From contig JAWRVZ010000017.1 in assembly GCA_037043235.1 (NCBI GenBank), forward strand, positions 434,001 to 498,000: a stretch of DNA of 64,000 nucleotides, given 5' to 3'. This document shows, one piece after another, positions 42,075 to 54,385 of the stretch. Within the stretch, counting starts at the first letter, position 1, and each line of letters opens with the position of its first letter. The translations under genes were made by a program, and so were the position numbers. The notes under the pieces are model-generated. The model was not told the origin of the DNA. It saw only the letters and a program-made list of their open reading frames with translations, and searched no databases. This DNA is from Rhodeus uyekii (lineage: Eukaryota; Chordata; Actinopteri; Cypriniformes; Acheilognathidae).

Positions 42075-42850
42075 TTACACTCATCTGCCATTTTATTAGG
42101 TACACCTGTTCATTAACACAAATACCTAATCAGCCATGGCATCACATGGCAACAATTCAGTACATTTAGGCATGTAGTTATGGTCAAGACACGATCTGCT
42201 GAAGTTCAAACTGAGCATCAGATTGGGGAAGAAAGGTTATTCAAGTGACTTTGAACATGGTATGGATGTTGGTGCCAGACGGGCTAGTCTGAGTATTTCA
42301 GAAACTGCTGATCTATTCAGATTTTCACACACAACTATCTCTAGGTTTTACAGAAAATGGTCTGAGAAAGAGAAAATATCCAGTGAGTGCATGTTCTGTG
42401 GGTGAAAATGCTTTATTGATGCCAGAGGTCAGAGGAGCATGGATAGACTGGTTCAAGCTGAAAGAAAGGCAACATTAACTCAAATAACCACTCATTGCAA
42501 GCAAGGTCTGCAGAAGAGCATCTCTGAAAGCACAAACATGTTGAACCTTGAAGCAAACAGGCTCCAACAGCAGAAGATCACACAGGGTGCAACTCCTGTC
42601 AGCTAAGAACGGGAAACTATGGCTAAAATTGGACAACAAACAAATGTAAAAATGCTGCTTGAGTCTCAATTTCTGCTGCAACATCCAGATGGTATGGAGA
42701 GTAAACAACATGAAAGCATGGACCCATCCTGCCTTGTATCAACGGTTCAGGCTGCTATGGTGTGGGGGATATTATCTTCACACACATTTTTCCTCCCACC
42801 CCATATTTATGGCTGGCTTTTTAGAATTATGGGTAAAGGTCAACGGCCAA
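42075..42850 (+). mobile_element. Degenerate Tc1-like transposon, left part
   Basis: Begins with the terminal repeat TGCCATTTTATTAGGTACACCTGTTCA, then the paired-type DNA-binding region of a Tc1-like transposase (YSSDFEHGMDVGARRAS...ETADLFRFSHTTISRFYRKW, 42223-42405), followed by decayed catalytic-region sequence (TCTCAATTTCTGCTGCAACA, ATCCAGATGG). It has many stops and the right terminal repeat is missing. Same family as 48573-48990 and 57511-58417. Confidence 0.8.
42223..42405 (+). pseudogene. N-terminal fragment of a Tc1-like transposase
   Basis: The 60-codon open frame carries the first helix-turn-helix part of the transposase DNA-binding domain (DVGARRASLSISETADLFRFSHTTISRFYRKW), then a stop. 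The second half of the gene is broken by frameshifts. Confidence 0.7.
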
Positions 42851-42940
42851 AATGAATCCAAAAAGTACCTGGGCACATTATCTTGATTGTTAAACATTAG
42901 TTCTTCATGTTTATTGTTAATGTGATGAACTACACCTTTA

Positions 42941-43579
42941 CCGTATTTTCCCGCATATAATCCGCGGGTTATACCAGATTTTACAAACCCCACAGTGGGG
43001 TGCGGGTTATATAAGGGTGCGGGCTATATCACACATTTTTTGCACATACAAATTTTTCAATATATTTGTTACATTCTAAGGACGTAAGGTTTTTTTTTTC
43101 TGTATTTTCTTTCTTGTGAGGGTTGTTGTCTCTGGCCCTTGTACTATCACTCTGACAGCTGCCGCTGATAGGCTGGCTGACCTGTCAACATGCAAGAAGA
43201 CGTGATTGGCTGTGATGCCATGAGGGCGTGCTCTTCTCATCTCATCCGATGATCAACACCTGTAGAATCGCTTCTTAAGGGACGTGCTGCTGCACAGCGG
43301 GAGAGACTGCTTTTTCTTTTTGTTCTGATTCTACTTGTGTTTGTTTTCTAATTGTTTGAATTTCGCGCACAAGCGCTGTGTACCGAGCCTGAACAGTTAT
43401 GGATAATTGACATCATGTGCGCAACATTTGAAATTCGAAATGTGAACTTACACAAAAAAGTTCATAAATCTATGGGTGCAGGTTATGCCAACGTTTTTTT
43501 TACACAAAACCCCAAAACCCGCGGGCTATATGATGTTGTGGATTATCTGCGTCTGCGGGCTATATGCGGGAAAATACGG
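42941..43579. mobile_element. Pogo/mariner-type MITE with TA target duplication
   Basis: The ends are CCGTATTTTCCCGCATATA and its exact complement, each flanked by TA (42939-42940 and 43580-43581). Subterminal repeats GCGGGTTATA/GCGGGCTATA recur at both ends. The 639 bp have no transposase ORF. Confidence 0.85.
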
Positions 43580-43581
43580 TA

Positions 43582-44640
43582 ATCACCTCCTGTCATCTGT
43601 TTGAACTGACCACTAAAAGCAAAAATCACAAAAAAAGATGGCTGTTTATGTTTGGATCCACCACCGACCATCCAATAATTCCCATGTGAAAGAAATAAAA
43701 ACACACACACAGTGAGCTCTCTGTGTCAGATGAGGCATATGGTATACCACCAAGTGTCATATGATAACGAGAGACAGGCTTTTGCCAACATTAGCTCAAA
43801 CACACTCACATCTCATGACCGCTTTGCCTTTCCTGACCGAACTAGTAAACAGTGTGGTCTTTCTTCCCCCGTTCACATTCTAGTTAAACTTGTGACCAAT
43901 TTGTCTCGTACCTATGCAGCCATCATGCATTCTACGCCCCTCGGGACCAGAGAGAAATGAGATTATTTATGCACCCTGTACACAGAGAAAGGTCTTTGTA
44001 ATGAAAGCTGCACATAACTTATAATGCTTGATGTGGATGATCAATCAGGCTGTAGTCTGTGAAAGGTCCTCTCCATGTTGATCCATGTATCATAGCACAT
44101 TTACTTTTCTTTGTAAAGAATTTAACAAACAACTCTTGTCTCATGAATATTTAAATCTCCTTACTTTTTGATCAGGTGCCGAAAAGTTTCAAAAGAGAAA
44201 AAGCATGCCAAACTATTTCATTCAAAGCGTTAAAATAAGGACAAAGGCACAGATGCTAATTTCAGACGGTACGGTTTGCTTTAACTCGACTCATCATGTT
44301 TTAGCTCATATTTAAATAGGCGTAATTCTGAAAGCTCATTGATGGTTTCCATTTAACTTTTATACGACGGTCCATTTTCCTTTACCGAGCGAGATGAAAC
44401 ACTCAAATGCTCTTTAAGGAGTTAATTTATCACACCGTCCATTGAAATTGAGAAGCTGATTTCTGCAGGTGCGTAACAATGTGTTTAGCATCACAAAAGC
44501 TGTGGGAATGCAATAGATCAGCACTCTGCATGTATTTCATGGTGATATGGAGCGATAGCCAAAATGAAGAAAGGAGCAAGAGAAACTTTGAGAGAGAGGT
44601 GTAAAATACAATTCACAGTTATTCATTTTGCATACATTTT
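43582..44640. other. Unassigned sequence
   Basis: No ORF with a domain and no repeats recognised. A short ACACACAC run lies at about 43701. Confidence 0.4.
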
Positions 44641-44642
44641 TT

Positions 44643-44936
44643 GGTCACACTTTATATTAAATATCTTTAACCACTATGTATGTACATTTAAAAAAAAAAA
44701 AGGTACAATGCACTCGTGTTTATATCGAATGGCAAAACACTTTTTCTCCTATTGAGGTGGGATATGTGGCGGTTTTGTTGGTATGTGTAGGTTTACAGGT
44801 GGGTTAAGGTGTAAGGGAGGGTCAAAATTTTTATTTTAGATAATTACTTGCAGTGTTTTAAAAACATAAGTACAATGTAAACATGTATGTAATAAGTGCA
44901 TTGTATGAAATGTTATAGTATTTATAAAGTGGGACC
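44643..44936. mobile_element. Foldback MITE with GGTCxCACTTTATA ends
   Basis: The left end GGTCACACTTTATATTAAAT and the right end TATAAAGTGGGACC are inverted copies. Inner blocks (GGTTTACAGGTGGGTTAAGG, ATGTATGTAATAAGTGCATT) match a common fish MITE known to me. Non-coding. Confidence 0.7.
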
Positions 44937-44949
44937 CATTTTTATGCAA

Positions 44950-45325
44950 TTAAATGTTATTAAATATGTCAAACTGTATTTATTATATATAAAACTCAAC
45001 AATGTTGCATTTATTTGTGAAAAACAGTAAAACACAGTAAAACGGTAATACTGTGCAATATTAGTAAAATTAAAAAAATCTGCTTGAATAAATTTTTTTC
45101 CTTGTGATGGTAAAGCTGAATTTTCAGCACTCCATTCTAATAATTCTAAAATGCTGATATGCTGCTCAATAAACATTGCTTATTATGATCAGTGTTGAAA
45201 ATAAATAAATGTGCTGCTTAAAATATTTATGGAAACTGTGATATATTTTTGTGTTCAGGATTATTTGATGAATAGAACGTTCAAAAGAACAGCATTTATT
45301 TGTAACAGAAATCTTTTGTAACATT
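44950..45325 (-). repeat. Dispersed repeat, third copy of the 18153 family
   Basis: The reverse complement shows TCTGTTACAAATAAATGCTG, TTCTTTTGAACGTTCTATTC, GAGCAGCATATCAGCATTTT and AGCTTTACCATCACA in family order. Confidence 0.65.
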
Positions 45326-47072
45326 ATAAAAAAATACTGTACTGTGTATTATAGTGTATAAATAATCTAAAATATAATATTAAATATTTAAAAATTAACA
45401 TGTTACACTGGCAGCATGAATATGCAGCAGGCTAATAATAAAATAAAAAAAAACTGTCTGATCTAGGCGGTGAATAAAAACCTCTCTCTCTCATTCCCAC
45501 TGCTGCCTGCAGCCAAAGGATCTCATCATAAAATATGAAGCTGACAGGAGGTGTTCTGGATTAAACCTGTTTAAACAGGAGACCGTGGAGAGCAGGCGTG
45601 TCTCTGCTCGTGGGCCGCTTAGGTTCACGCTGTCTGGATTAGACCCCGAACAGAGCCCACTTGCGCACATCAACACACACACCGACGTACGCACACATAC
45701 ACAGCTTAGCAAGCAATAAAGCATCTCACACCTGACACCACTTTAACCTGCCTGGTGCAGAGAGAGACAGAGCAGACAGATAGACAGATTGAAGCGGTGC
45801 ATATGAGCGCGGGTTCATCAACAACATGAGGAGCGAATGAGGCAAGCGTGGCTAATGTAAAAGGAAAACGAAAGCAGCAAACGAAACACTCCATCACGGT
45901 ATGGAAAATGAGACATGATGTGAGCAGACCTTTGTTAAGTGAGTGAAAAGATACATTTCTCACAAAACCTGCTTAACACATTGACAGAGAATGAAAATGA
46001 ATAAATATCATATCATTTTACTAAATTGAAAAAGTGTGTAAAATTTAAATAGTGTGTAAATATGCATGAAAAATGAATATGTATGTGTATATGAAATATG
46101 CATATAAATATGCCAACTTTAACTATGCGGTAATATAGACATTTTCATTACATGTAAGCTAAAATCACACACACAGACAAAAAAGCATTTCATAATTAGA
46201 TCCCGAACATGTATAAATTTAGCTTTAGATGACAATTTTTATATACTTACTACCAATAAAACACATGTCTGATAAAGTGTTTTAAATAATACAGAAATGC
46301 ATGTGTATTTGTATATGTATATGCACATGTATATATGCACAATATTTAACAGAAAAGAGTGATATGGTTTAGCTGATGGTTAATAAAGAATAAGATATCA
46401 TAAAGATGGCAGCTTTCTAAAAGATGTTCAAATGTGTACAAAAGTAGTTTGAGGGTTAGGAAAAGTAATGATTTTACCTGGAAAGAGTGGTTTTCAGTTT
46501 GAAAAGGGCTTTAAAGACAAACATTCCAACCTTGTACTAATGGGTTCTTGAGGAGCTGGACTATATAGCAACACAACTGAGGCTGTTCTGGATAGAAGTA
46601 AGGTCCAATCAATACAGCTGTGCACCTGGGGGTTGACTGTTGAACTGGCAATATATCGAAAATAGGAATTTCCATGAATATCATGTGAACAGGAAATGAA
46701 CACTTACTTTACTACTTAATTTACTCAGAATCAACAAATCACAAAAACTATTTATTAAGGCAATGCATAATATTTGAGCATAACCTAATTAAAACTTATA
46801 AAAACTGCAACTGTCATAGAACTTAGACAGCGTAGATGCCATATTGAATTATACACAGATAAATAAGGCTGTGAGGGACATTACAGCCTTTACAATGGCA
46901 TACACTGTATAATGTTCCAAGATTACTTATTATTTTCATTTCTTATAACTCTTTCAAAACTTTCTCAAAAATCTTAACAAAAAATTGTCATGTTGTTAAA
47001 CAACAATCTTGTTAAAAATTGAATATGGTGCTTCTCTGAGGCCAACGGGTCTCTCTTTAAAACAATATCCTG

Positions 47073-47077
<5 letters not shown>
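45326..47077. other. Unassigned sequence
   Basis: AT-rich, with short frames lacking domains. Nothing recognised. Confidence 0.4.

Positions 47078-47160
<83 letters not shown>
47078..47160. repeat. (AT)n microsatellite
   Basis: About 83 bp of perfect AT. The open frame across it (Ile-Tyr repeats) is an artefact. Confidence 0.97.
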
Positions 47161-47163
<3 letters not shown>

Positions 47164-48570
47164 CATGATATCTGTAACTTCCAAAATGTTACCCGGCCAC
47201 ATTTTCAGTTTACTTTTAATGATGCATAACTGGTCAAGTTCTTTTTATTTTACATAACACATTATGTGAAACTGCATTGTAATTTGTATTATATTTGTTT
47301 TGGATGTTTCATTTTCAATTTTAAAATAGTTTTAGTATAGTATATAATATATTAATATTCTTTATATATATTTTTATTTTTATTTTTCATTTTATATATT
47401 GGTGTTTATCCTTTTTATCCCAATACATAGTTTATCAGATATTGCATCATACTCAAAATAACCCCATTAAAGTTTAAATGAAAGATTCATAGCAACACAG
47501 CTGCAGTACTTGCTGACAATGAAATGTGCTATAAATGGCAACAAAACATTGCTGTAAATTTTGACAACCATCAGTCTGGCATCATCAGGACAATTACGAT
47601 GAGCAGCACAGTCCGGACCTTATTGCTAACAACACTTTCCAGATCTGGCAAGGTTTTGGCAAAGTTTGATGGCATATAATCTTTATTATATATTCAAGAG
47701 TTTGGTTTGAAGTCATTTGGATCAACAAATTGAAAGCTATGTTCTGTCCTATTGTCCTTACATCATTTGATAAACAGCTGTTCTCTGCATGTAATTTATA
47801 TAATACTGTATATATAATATAAAATAAGAACATAATATACCACAAATATACTAATATAAATAGACCCTAAAAAAAGGCAAACTGTGGATTCTATCTAATG
47901 TCCTGTTGGACCAAGTAAGGACACAGTGTAAAACATTCACGTTGGGGAGAAATCTGATCCAAGATCAATCTGTATCCTCTGGGCTACATGTGACATCCAA
48001 GCCTGAAGATTTCCACACTGACTCCAGACCAGCAATGAGGCTATCGCTGTCCCCCCAAATTCACTCGCACTAGCAGACGGTGGCCAGTGAACCAGATGCT
48101 CCTTTTTCGGCTTTCTGAACAAGGGAACTGTAAACGGACACAATGAGGACTGACAGCGGAGAGGGATCTCTGGACAGGGAACGGTGTGTATGCATGTGTG
48201 TGTGCGTTTGAGTGTGCATATCTGCTTTGCCCGTCGCTCAGAATGTGCGGTGACATCACAGATGGCCATGCAGTTCCCCTGTCAGCTGTCCAAAACGGGA
48301 AGCCAGGATGTGATTGATGGACCATGATGCTTTTCCAGTATGCTACACTGACCTGGAGTCAGTTCCACTGAGACAGCTCAAAAAGGAAGTTCTGGCTGGC
48401 TCCTGTACAGTTTAGAGACATACTGGAATCCCAGAGGTCCTCTGAGTTCAGTCAGTGTGGTACAAGTGAATAGGATCTCATAACGGTTTGATATCTACTC
48501 TGACCACAAACATGTTATTGGGATGCCTTAAGCTAGAAGATTCAGTATGTCGCTCATGAATTTATTGAAA
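47161..48570. other. Unassigned sequence
   Basis: Two overlapping minus-strand frames (47937-48325) have no recognisable domain. No repeat ends seen. Confidence 0.4.
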
Positions 48571-48572
48571 AC

Positions 48573-48990
48573 ACTCGCCGGCCACTTTATTAGGTACACC
48601 TGTTCATTAACGGAAATATCGAATCAGCCAATCAAATGGCAGCAACTCAATGCATTTAGACATGGTCAAGACACGATCTGCTGAAGTTCAAACTAAGCAT
48701 CTGATTGGGGAAGAAGATTGGTTGTTAGTACCAGACAGGCTGGTCTGAGTATTTCAGAAACTACAGTCCTGTTTTTGACACCAGAGGTCAGAGGAGAATG
48801 GCCAGACTGGTTCAAGCTGACAGAAAGGCAACAGTAACTAAAATAAAACACTCGTAACAAGTGAGGTCTGCAGAAGAGCATCTCTGAAAGCACAAAACGT
48901 TGAACCTTGAAGCAGACAGGCTAGATCACAACAGTGCTACACCTGGGAATATTTTCTTGGCACACTTTTGGGTTCCATAGTATCAACTGA
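48573..48990 (+). mobile_element. Degenerate Tc1-like transposon fragment
   Basis: Starts with the terminal repeat ACTCGCCGGCCACTTTATTA then GGTACACCTGTTCA. It continues with AGACACGATCTGCTGAAGTT and later TATTTTCTTGGCACACTTTT, in the order of the Tc1-like family at 57511-58417. Large internal deletions and no long ORF. Confidence 0.75.
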
Positions 48991-49632
48991 GCATTGATTA
49001 AACCTCACAGCCGACTGAGTTCACTATATTCAAATGGCTAACACACTCAACAAAAAATATGATTGACTGGACATTTACAAGATGACCAAGAAAATGTATT
49101 AATCAAATAAATAAGGCCATGTTGACTTTATTCTTTATTTTCTCACATTTTTCTCCTGACAAAAAGACTAGTGTCATATGAGAAGAAATCTCACAGGAGA
49201 GAAGATATTCAGAAGAGATCTGCTAGAAAGGTCAACGTTTTCAATATGAGCATTTTGAGTTATACAATGTACAGGAATAGTATAGGTATACTTCAATGTC
49301 ATCTCATTTTTGTTTAGACTTTTTCTTTTATTTCTAAACCATAACAGAGTTGTTTTAATTGTTTTAATGTTAGATTTATTAGTATTTTGAATTAGTTTCT
49401 TGACAAGATTTTAACGAATCCTTTATACCAAAAGGAGACATTTCTAATATAATAATATTACAAGTTATTTAATTCCCCCCCCCCATTTCTACATTTATCT
49501 GAAATAAAATCACATTTGATTAAGTTTAACGATGTTATAAAACTAAATTAACCCCCTACAAAGCGACTGACAAGACCCTTTAAAGTTTTATACACCACTT
49601 TTTCTTCTGCAGTGTAGTTTTCACATGGGAGA
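48991..49632. other. Unassigned AT-rich sequence
   Basis: Contains a poly-C run near 49476-49484. Nothing else recognised. Confidence 0.4.
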
Positions 49633-50371
49633 TGTCAGGCTTCTGCCACATTAGGTCTAGTCATTTCTTGTTGTTGTGGCAGAGCTCTGACACTACCGTT
49701 ATATCTCGAGTTGTGTGCGTGCACGCGGCTTTGAGTCTTTTGTGAGAGTTATGATGTCCGGTCTCGATACTTTGGTCTGGTTCAGTTTCGGTTTTGTGTC
49801 GGGATTCGGGCATTCATGACTCGTGTGTTTGTCCTTGTTGTGAGCGCACAAAAACAGGTGTTTACTCGTTCTTGCGCCCTCTCTGTCATGTGAGTGGGCG
49901 CGGCTTCAAGCTTTGCGCGAGCCGCACTCTCTCTCGTCTGTGAGTTATGTTTAGCACGCGGTTTGCGTTTTCATCGGGCGCGTGCTATCATGTTGTGTTT
50001 TCTTGTCACGCGCAGTTTGGTTGTCACCAGCTGCGCGTCGTCTTTGTTTAATGTGAACATGCAGCAATGCGCATCCGCATTGGCTGCATGTTCATGTCTT
50101 GTCTGTTACCCCGCCTGTCTTGTTTCATTGTCATAACTTTGATTTCTCCTAGCTGTGTTCTCATAAATTTTCCTCCCTCTTGTGTGTATTTAGTCTCCTC
50201 ATGTTTGCTGTCCTTTGTCGCGTCGTTGTCGTTATTCCAGTTTCTTGTCCTGACTTGTCGAATTTCTAGTTTTTCCCACCCTGGGACTGTTTATGTTTGT
50301 TGTTTTGTTTTATTTTGTTAATAAAGTTCATTCTTTTGCAAATTGAGTACTCACTCTCCTAAACCCTGACA
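49633..50371 (+). mobile_element. Solo LTR with 5-bp target duplication
   Basis: Begins TGTCAGG and ends CCTGACA (7-bp inverted ends), flanked by GGAGA on both sides (49628-49632 and 50372-50376). Inside are a TATTTAG segment (about 50187) and an AATAAAG polyadenylation-type signal (50321-50327) close to the end, the layout of an LTR. No internal retroviral-type genes are adjacent, so this is a single LTR left by recombination. The superfamily (Gypsy or other) is not determined. Confidence 0.85.
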
Positions 50372-50376
50372 GGAGA

Positions 50377-51750
50377 TGCAGGTTTCCATGTCCAACCATT
50401 GTTGTACTGATCACCCTCTCCCTCTTTCTTTCTTCAGTAATACACTGCCAACTTTCTTTCTAAACCAAGCGTAGCAAAAATCCCCCATAAAGTCACTAAA
50501 AGTGGAAAACACATTAATCAGCCAAATTGACCAGCATGTCTTCCTCGGCAGGTCCACATCACATGTCTGCTCTGTCATCTCAGGTTGTCATCTGTAATAT
50601 CCCCCCAGCACGCTGGCCGATGCTGATATCCCCTCATCAGTCCAGTGAAAATGGCTTGTGCATCACAGGCACGGCTCAGGCCGGTATGGACAGCTTGTGG
50701 TGAGGAGAAATATGTTCACTTTCTCTCTTTGCTGTCCTCAGCAGCCACCTTATCAGATCAAACTGCTGAGAAACACAGCAATGACTCTGTGACCACTATG
50801 TGTGTGTGTGTTTTATATCTGCTTCCTGGGGCCTTAGTCACCATATTGGTTACGTTAGATATGGGAGAGCACACACCCACATGCACGCACACACACCTAC
50901 ATATACGTTCAAGAACACACACACATCTAACAGAGTCAGATATGCCAATACCACATGGATCAGCGGTGCCTTATCCTACTTTGTCCACCAGCAGCTCGGC
51001 GTCAGATATCATATTACTGACTGACTCCAGAGACGTGTGCGGGGTCAGTGGATCAGAACATGATCGATACTGAGAAAGGAGATACAGGAGGATATATTAA
51101 AGTGGACAGAATTAAATTAATGTGGAAAATACAACCGAAAGGCACATAAAACCTCTATTTCCCCCAGTGGCCTGTGTGTACCTGGAATTGTTCTTTCTCA
51201 CTTTCTGTTCGCTCTCCAAGCTAGACAGACTCTATAAATAATGTATCATATACATTATATATATTTGAGAAACTTATTCCATTCCACTGTTAAGAAGTGT
51301 TTTTTTTTTATTATCTTTGATTTTGATTTCACATATTAAATTTAACTTGATGTTTAGTATTTGGTTTTGTCTTTTTTGTATATATATATAGCTATTTATT
51401 TTAATTTTAGTATTAGCTTTTAAATATTTCTAGTTAATTATTTTTGTCCATTCATTTAAACATTTCATTTAAACATTGTTTTTTGTAAAGTTACGTTTAA
51501 AAAAATAATAATATTTGCATTTTAGTTCATTTCAGGTTTATTACAATTAACAGGAAAGTTTTTAATCATTTTAATTAATGATAATAACCCTGCATTTAAG
51601 TGCTGAAGCATTTGTTTTAATATACGCCTAAATTAAAACATAATAACGTTCAAAATACAAATAGAACGTTAGCAAATATTCTTTTAAAAGCGCATTAATA
51701 GTTTGATTTAGCAGATATATATAGCAGATTTTCTTTCATGTGCAGTATAT
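50377..51750. other. Unassigned sequence
   Basis: TG/CA-rich patches occur at 50798-50812 and 50870-50930. A T-rich stretch at 51300-51560 resembles a common AT-rich fish repeat also hinted at 47330-47400 and 56150-56310. No genes recognised. Confidence 0.4.
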
Positions 51751-51900
51751 GGTGACACTTTATTCTACAGTGTCCCTATTCCACATATTACATGAGCTTA
51801 CTATAGTAATAACATTAAATTATACATAATTGCAAGCAACGAACTCATAACCAAAACCCTGTTATATAGTACAAGTAATTAATTAATCTCTCAGTAGTTA
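51751..51900. repeat. Left half of a fish MITE (GGTGACACTTTATTCTACAG type)
   Basis: Matches the start and inner blocks (TTACTATAGTAATAACA, ATTATACATAATTGCAAGCA) of a widespread fish foldback MITE. The right end is not found. Confidence 0.55.
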
Positions 51901-52015
51901 AACGTTTGATTATATTTTCACTCATTGATTATTATTATTAATAATAATAATACATTATTATCAAAGCTTTTGATTATCATACTCTTGGTTCCTGCTTGTC
52001 AGTTGATTCCATGTT

Positions 52016-52275
52016 GTCATGTGATCAGGTCTTGTGCCGTTCTGCATTCTGATTGGTTGATCGTCTTGATTATTCACAGGTGTTTTTTTTTTTTGTCATT
52101 AGTTTGTATATATATAGCCCTCCTGTTAAGAATTGTCGCATGTAATCTGCTGTTTGGTTATTTCATGTCAAAAGTCATGTTATCAGATCTTTTTTAAAAA
52201 GATCATGCTGGGATTTTCAATAAACTACACACGAGGTCTTCATTCTCAGCTCCAGCTGCATCTGTTTCATCCAGC
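52016..52275 (+). mobile_element. Possible solo LTR
   Basis: Has TGTCATGTGATCAGG, a TATATATAG box-like segment (about 52108) and AATAAAC (52219), a layout like an LTR, but no matching ends or target duplication could be shown. Confidence 0.25.
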
Positions 52276-53302
52276 TTGTGACTTGACCTGATCTCCAGCC
52301 CAAAAATAAACAGATATATGCATCGAAGAATATGTCAGCTACCCTGCTATTGAATGACCTAACAGTGTGACACCGAAAGCATCGATTCTTTAGTTACCTC
52401 TTCTCTGATTTCCACAAAAGATTTGTTGATTCTCGTTGCTGCAACTTATACAAAGTCCAGACCTCCTGATATTTAAATTGATTGGTTGGATATTGATTAA
52501 GCGGGCTGCTTCAGGTGATGTATGTGCTCGTCTGCTCGCTGAATCTCTCTGGGGGCACCGTCAGACAGCACAACAATACAAAACAAACAACGTGGCCTGC
52601 CACAGAGAATAACATTCCTCCAAAAACTCCTACTAGAGGAGAACCTCCACACCTGCTGTTCCTCAGTCAGAAAAAAAAAGAAAAAAAATCCAATTATGGG
52701 CCGACAAGTAAACGTTTCAGCACTTAAGAGTGGATTGATAAGAGGCAGAAGTGATAGAGGGAGAGCGAAGGAGAGAGAGAGAGAAAAGGCTCATTTGCAC
52801 AATAATACAGTTAGTGAGGTGATTTTAAAATAAGAAAAGCCCATTAACATTTAAATGACTGCAATGAGTTTCCAAATTAAGCATTTTTTTTTTTTGTGCA
52901 ATCCTTCAGCTAGATCGGATCAGTCAGGGGGAGGATGAGGCCTGACTGTGCACTGCTTGCTGACTTTGGCCCATTTCAGCCTGGCTTAGCCCTGTTTGAG
53001 ATGTAAGACTGAACCAAACCCAAGCCAAAACTTGTCCATCATAAACTAGAATGCACTGGCTAAATTAGACAGATTAAGGGATAAACGCTGAGAGCCTCAG
53101 TACTGTAGCAATGTCAGATTTTTTCTTCTTTTTTTTGTTTATAAATCAGTCCAAGAGGTTCTCAAGACAACAGCTCACCAATTCAGTTGAACTAAAATCG
53201 GTCCACTCGCTCAATCTGAATCATCTGAACCTGTCAGAGTTCTGTCAATTCAGTCTGGGTTTCTAGTGTTTTGATTGACGGAGCTCTGATACTGCCCCTT
53301 TG
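52276..53302. other. Unassigned sequence
   Basis: A GA-rich run near 52755-52785 and poly-T near 52885. Nothing else recognised. Confidence 0.4.
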
Positions 53303-54027
53303 TTAAGTTGGCTTGAGAGAGCCAACTTACTGATCTACTGTTTAAGATTATTATTATAATTCCTAGCAACGTTTTAAACACTATCTCCTCCTAGGGCTTT
53401 CAAGCTACAAACACCAAACTCTCCCCAGACCTCCGATCTAATGTGACTCGGGTTGCTATTCCTTTTCGAACTGATTCAACTTATGATATTCCGAAAAAAT
53501 TCCGTTTAAATATGAAAATTTTCTTATGCTTTCAATGAGGGGGTGAACACTTTTGTTACATTGACTATAATAGAGTATTTCAGCTTCATCAACTATGTAT
53601 CTGTCTCTGACAAACCCTAGCAACTAACTTGAGACATGCTAGCGACTTGCTAATTAACACTAAGTCTTGCTAACGACATGCTAAGTTATGTTAAATCTCG
53701 CTAGCAACATGTTAGTCAACACTAAATCTTGCCTGTGACATGCTAGTCAACGTTAAATCTTGCAAGCGACAAGCTAATTTATGTTGAATCTCGCTAGCAA
53801 CATGCTAATTCATACTAAATCTTGCAAGCGACCTGTTAATTAATGCTAAAACTTGCTAACAACATGTTAAATAATGCTGAAACCTGTTAGCGACATGCTA
53901 ATTCATGTTAAATCTTGCTAGCTTCATGCTTTCACACTAATTCAAACTAACCCTAACTAAAAGCTGTTCAAACTACTTAAAACTTTCTGGTCTGGCTTTC
54001 TCAAGTCAACGAACTTTACTCATCTAG
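53303..54027 (+). mobile_element. Helitron/Helentron-like element, third copy
   Basis: Opposite orientation to the tandem pair. It begins with the AAGTTGGCTTGAGAGAGCCA hairpin, contains the reversed minisatellite (53632-53935), and ends with a GGCTTTCTCAAGTCAAC hairpin 13 bases before CTAG (54024-54027), followed by T. The CTATCTCCTCCTAGGGCTTT block is the complement of one in copies A and B. Confidence 0.6.
53632..53935. repeat. Minisatellite (TAAATCTTGCTAGCAACATG-type units)
   Basis: About ten imperfect units alternating TTGCTAGC- and ACATGCTAA-like pieces, complementary to the array at 12478-12740. Confidence 0.75.
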
Positions 54028-54043
54028 TTGTGTCTTGTTATAT

Positions 54044-54385
54044 TGTAACCCCGCATATCTTGTTCCCTCGTTTCCCTTAATTGATCCCAGCTGTTTCTGC
54101 TCGTTACCTTCCTCATGTGTTCCCTATTTAATCCCTGTGTGTTTGCGGTCCTGTGTTGCATCTTTGTCTTTCCAAGTCATCCCTATGTCTGTTCTATATT
54201 GTTGTTCTTGGTTCTGTGTGTACCGGTCCATCCAGTTTTCCTGGTTTGTGTTCTGGTTTCAGTTTATTAGTTTAGTTATGTTTTTCCCCTCGGGGCAGTT
54301 TTGGTTTATATGATTGTTTTGTTTTTCATTATAATAAATCCTTTCTCACCCGCATCTCTGAATCCTCCCTATCCGATCCGTGACA
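54044..54385 (+). mobile_element. Possible solo LTR
   Basis: TGTAAC start, TATTTAATCCC segment (54124), AATAAATCC signal (54334) and GTGACA end resemble an LTR. The flanks (TATAT and GAACC) do not match, so the call is weak. Confidence 0.35.

Noticed and set aside
45491..45963. Cys/Ser-rich minus-strand ORFs
   Set aside because: No signal peptide, domain or splice structure. Likely chance openings.
47009..47257. ORF with Ile-Tyr repeats
   Set aside because: Translation of the (AT)n array, not a gene.
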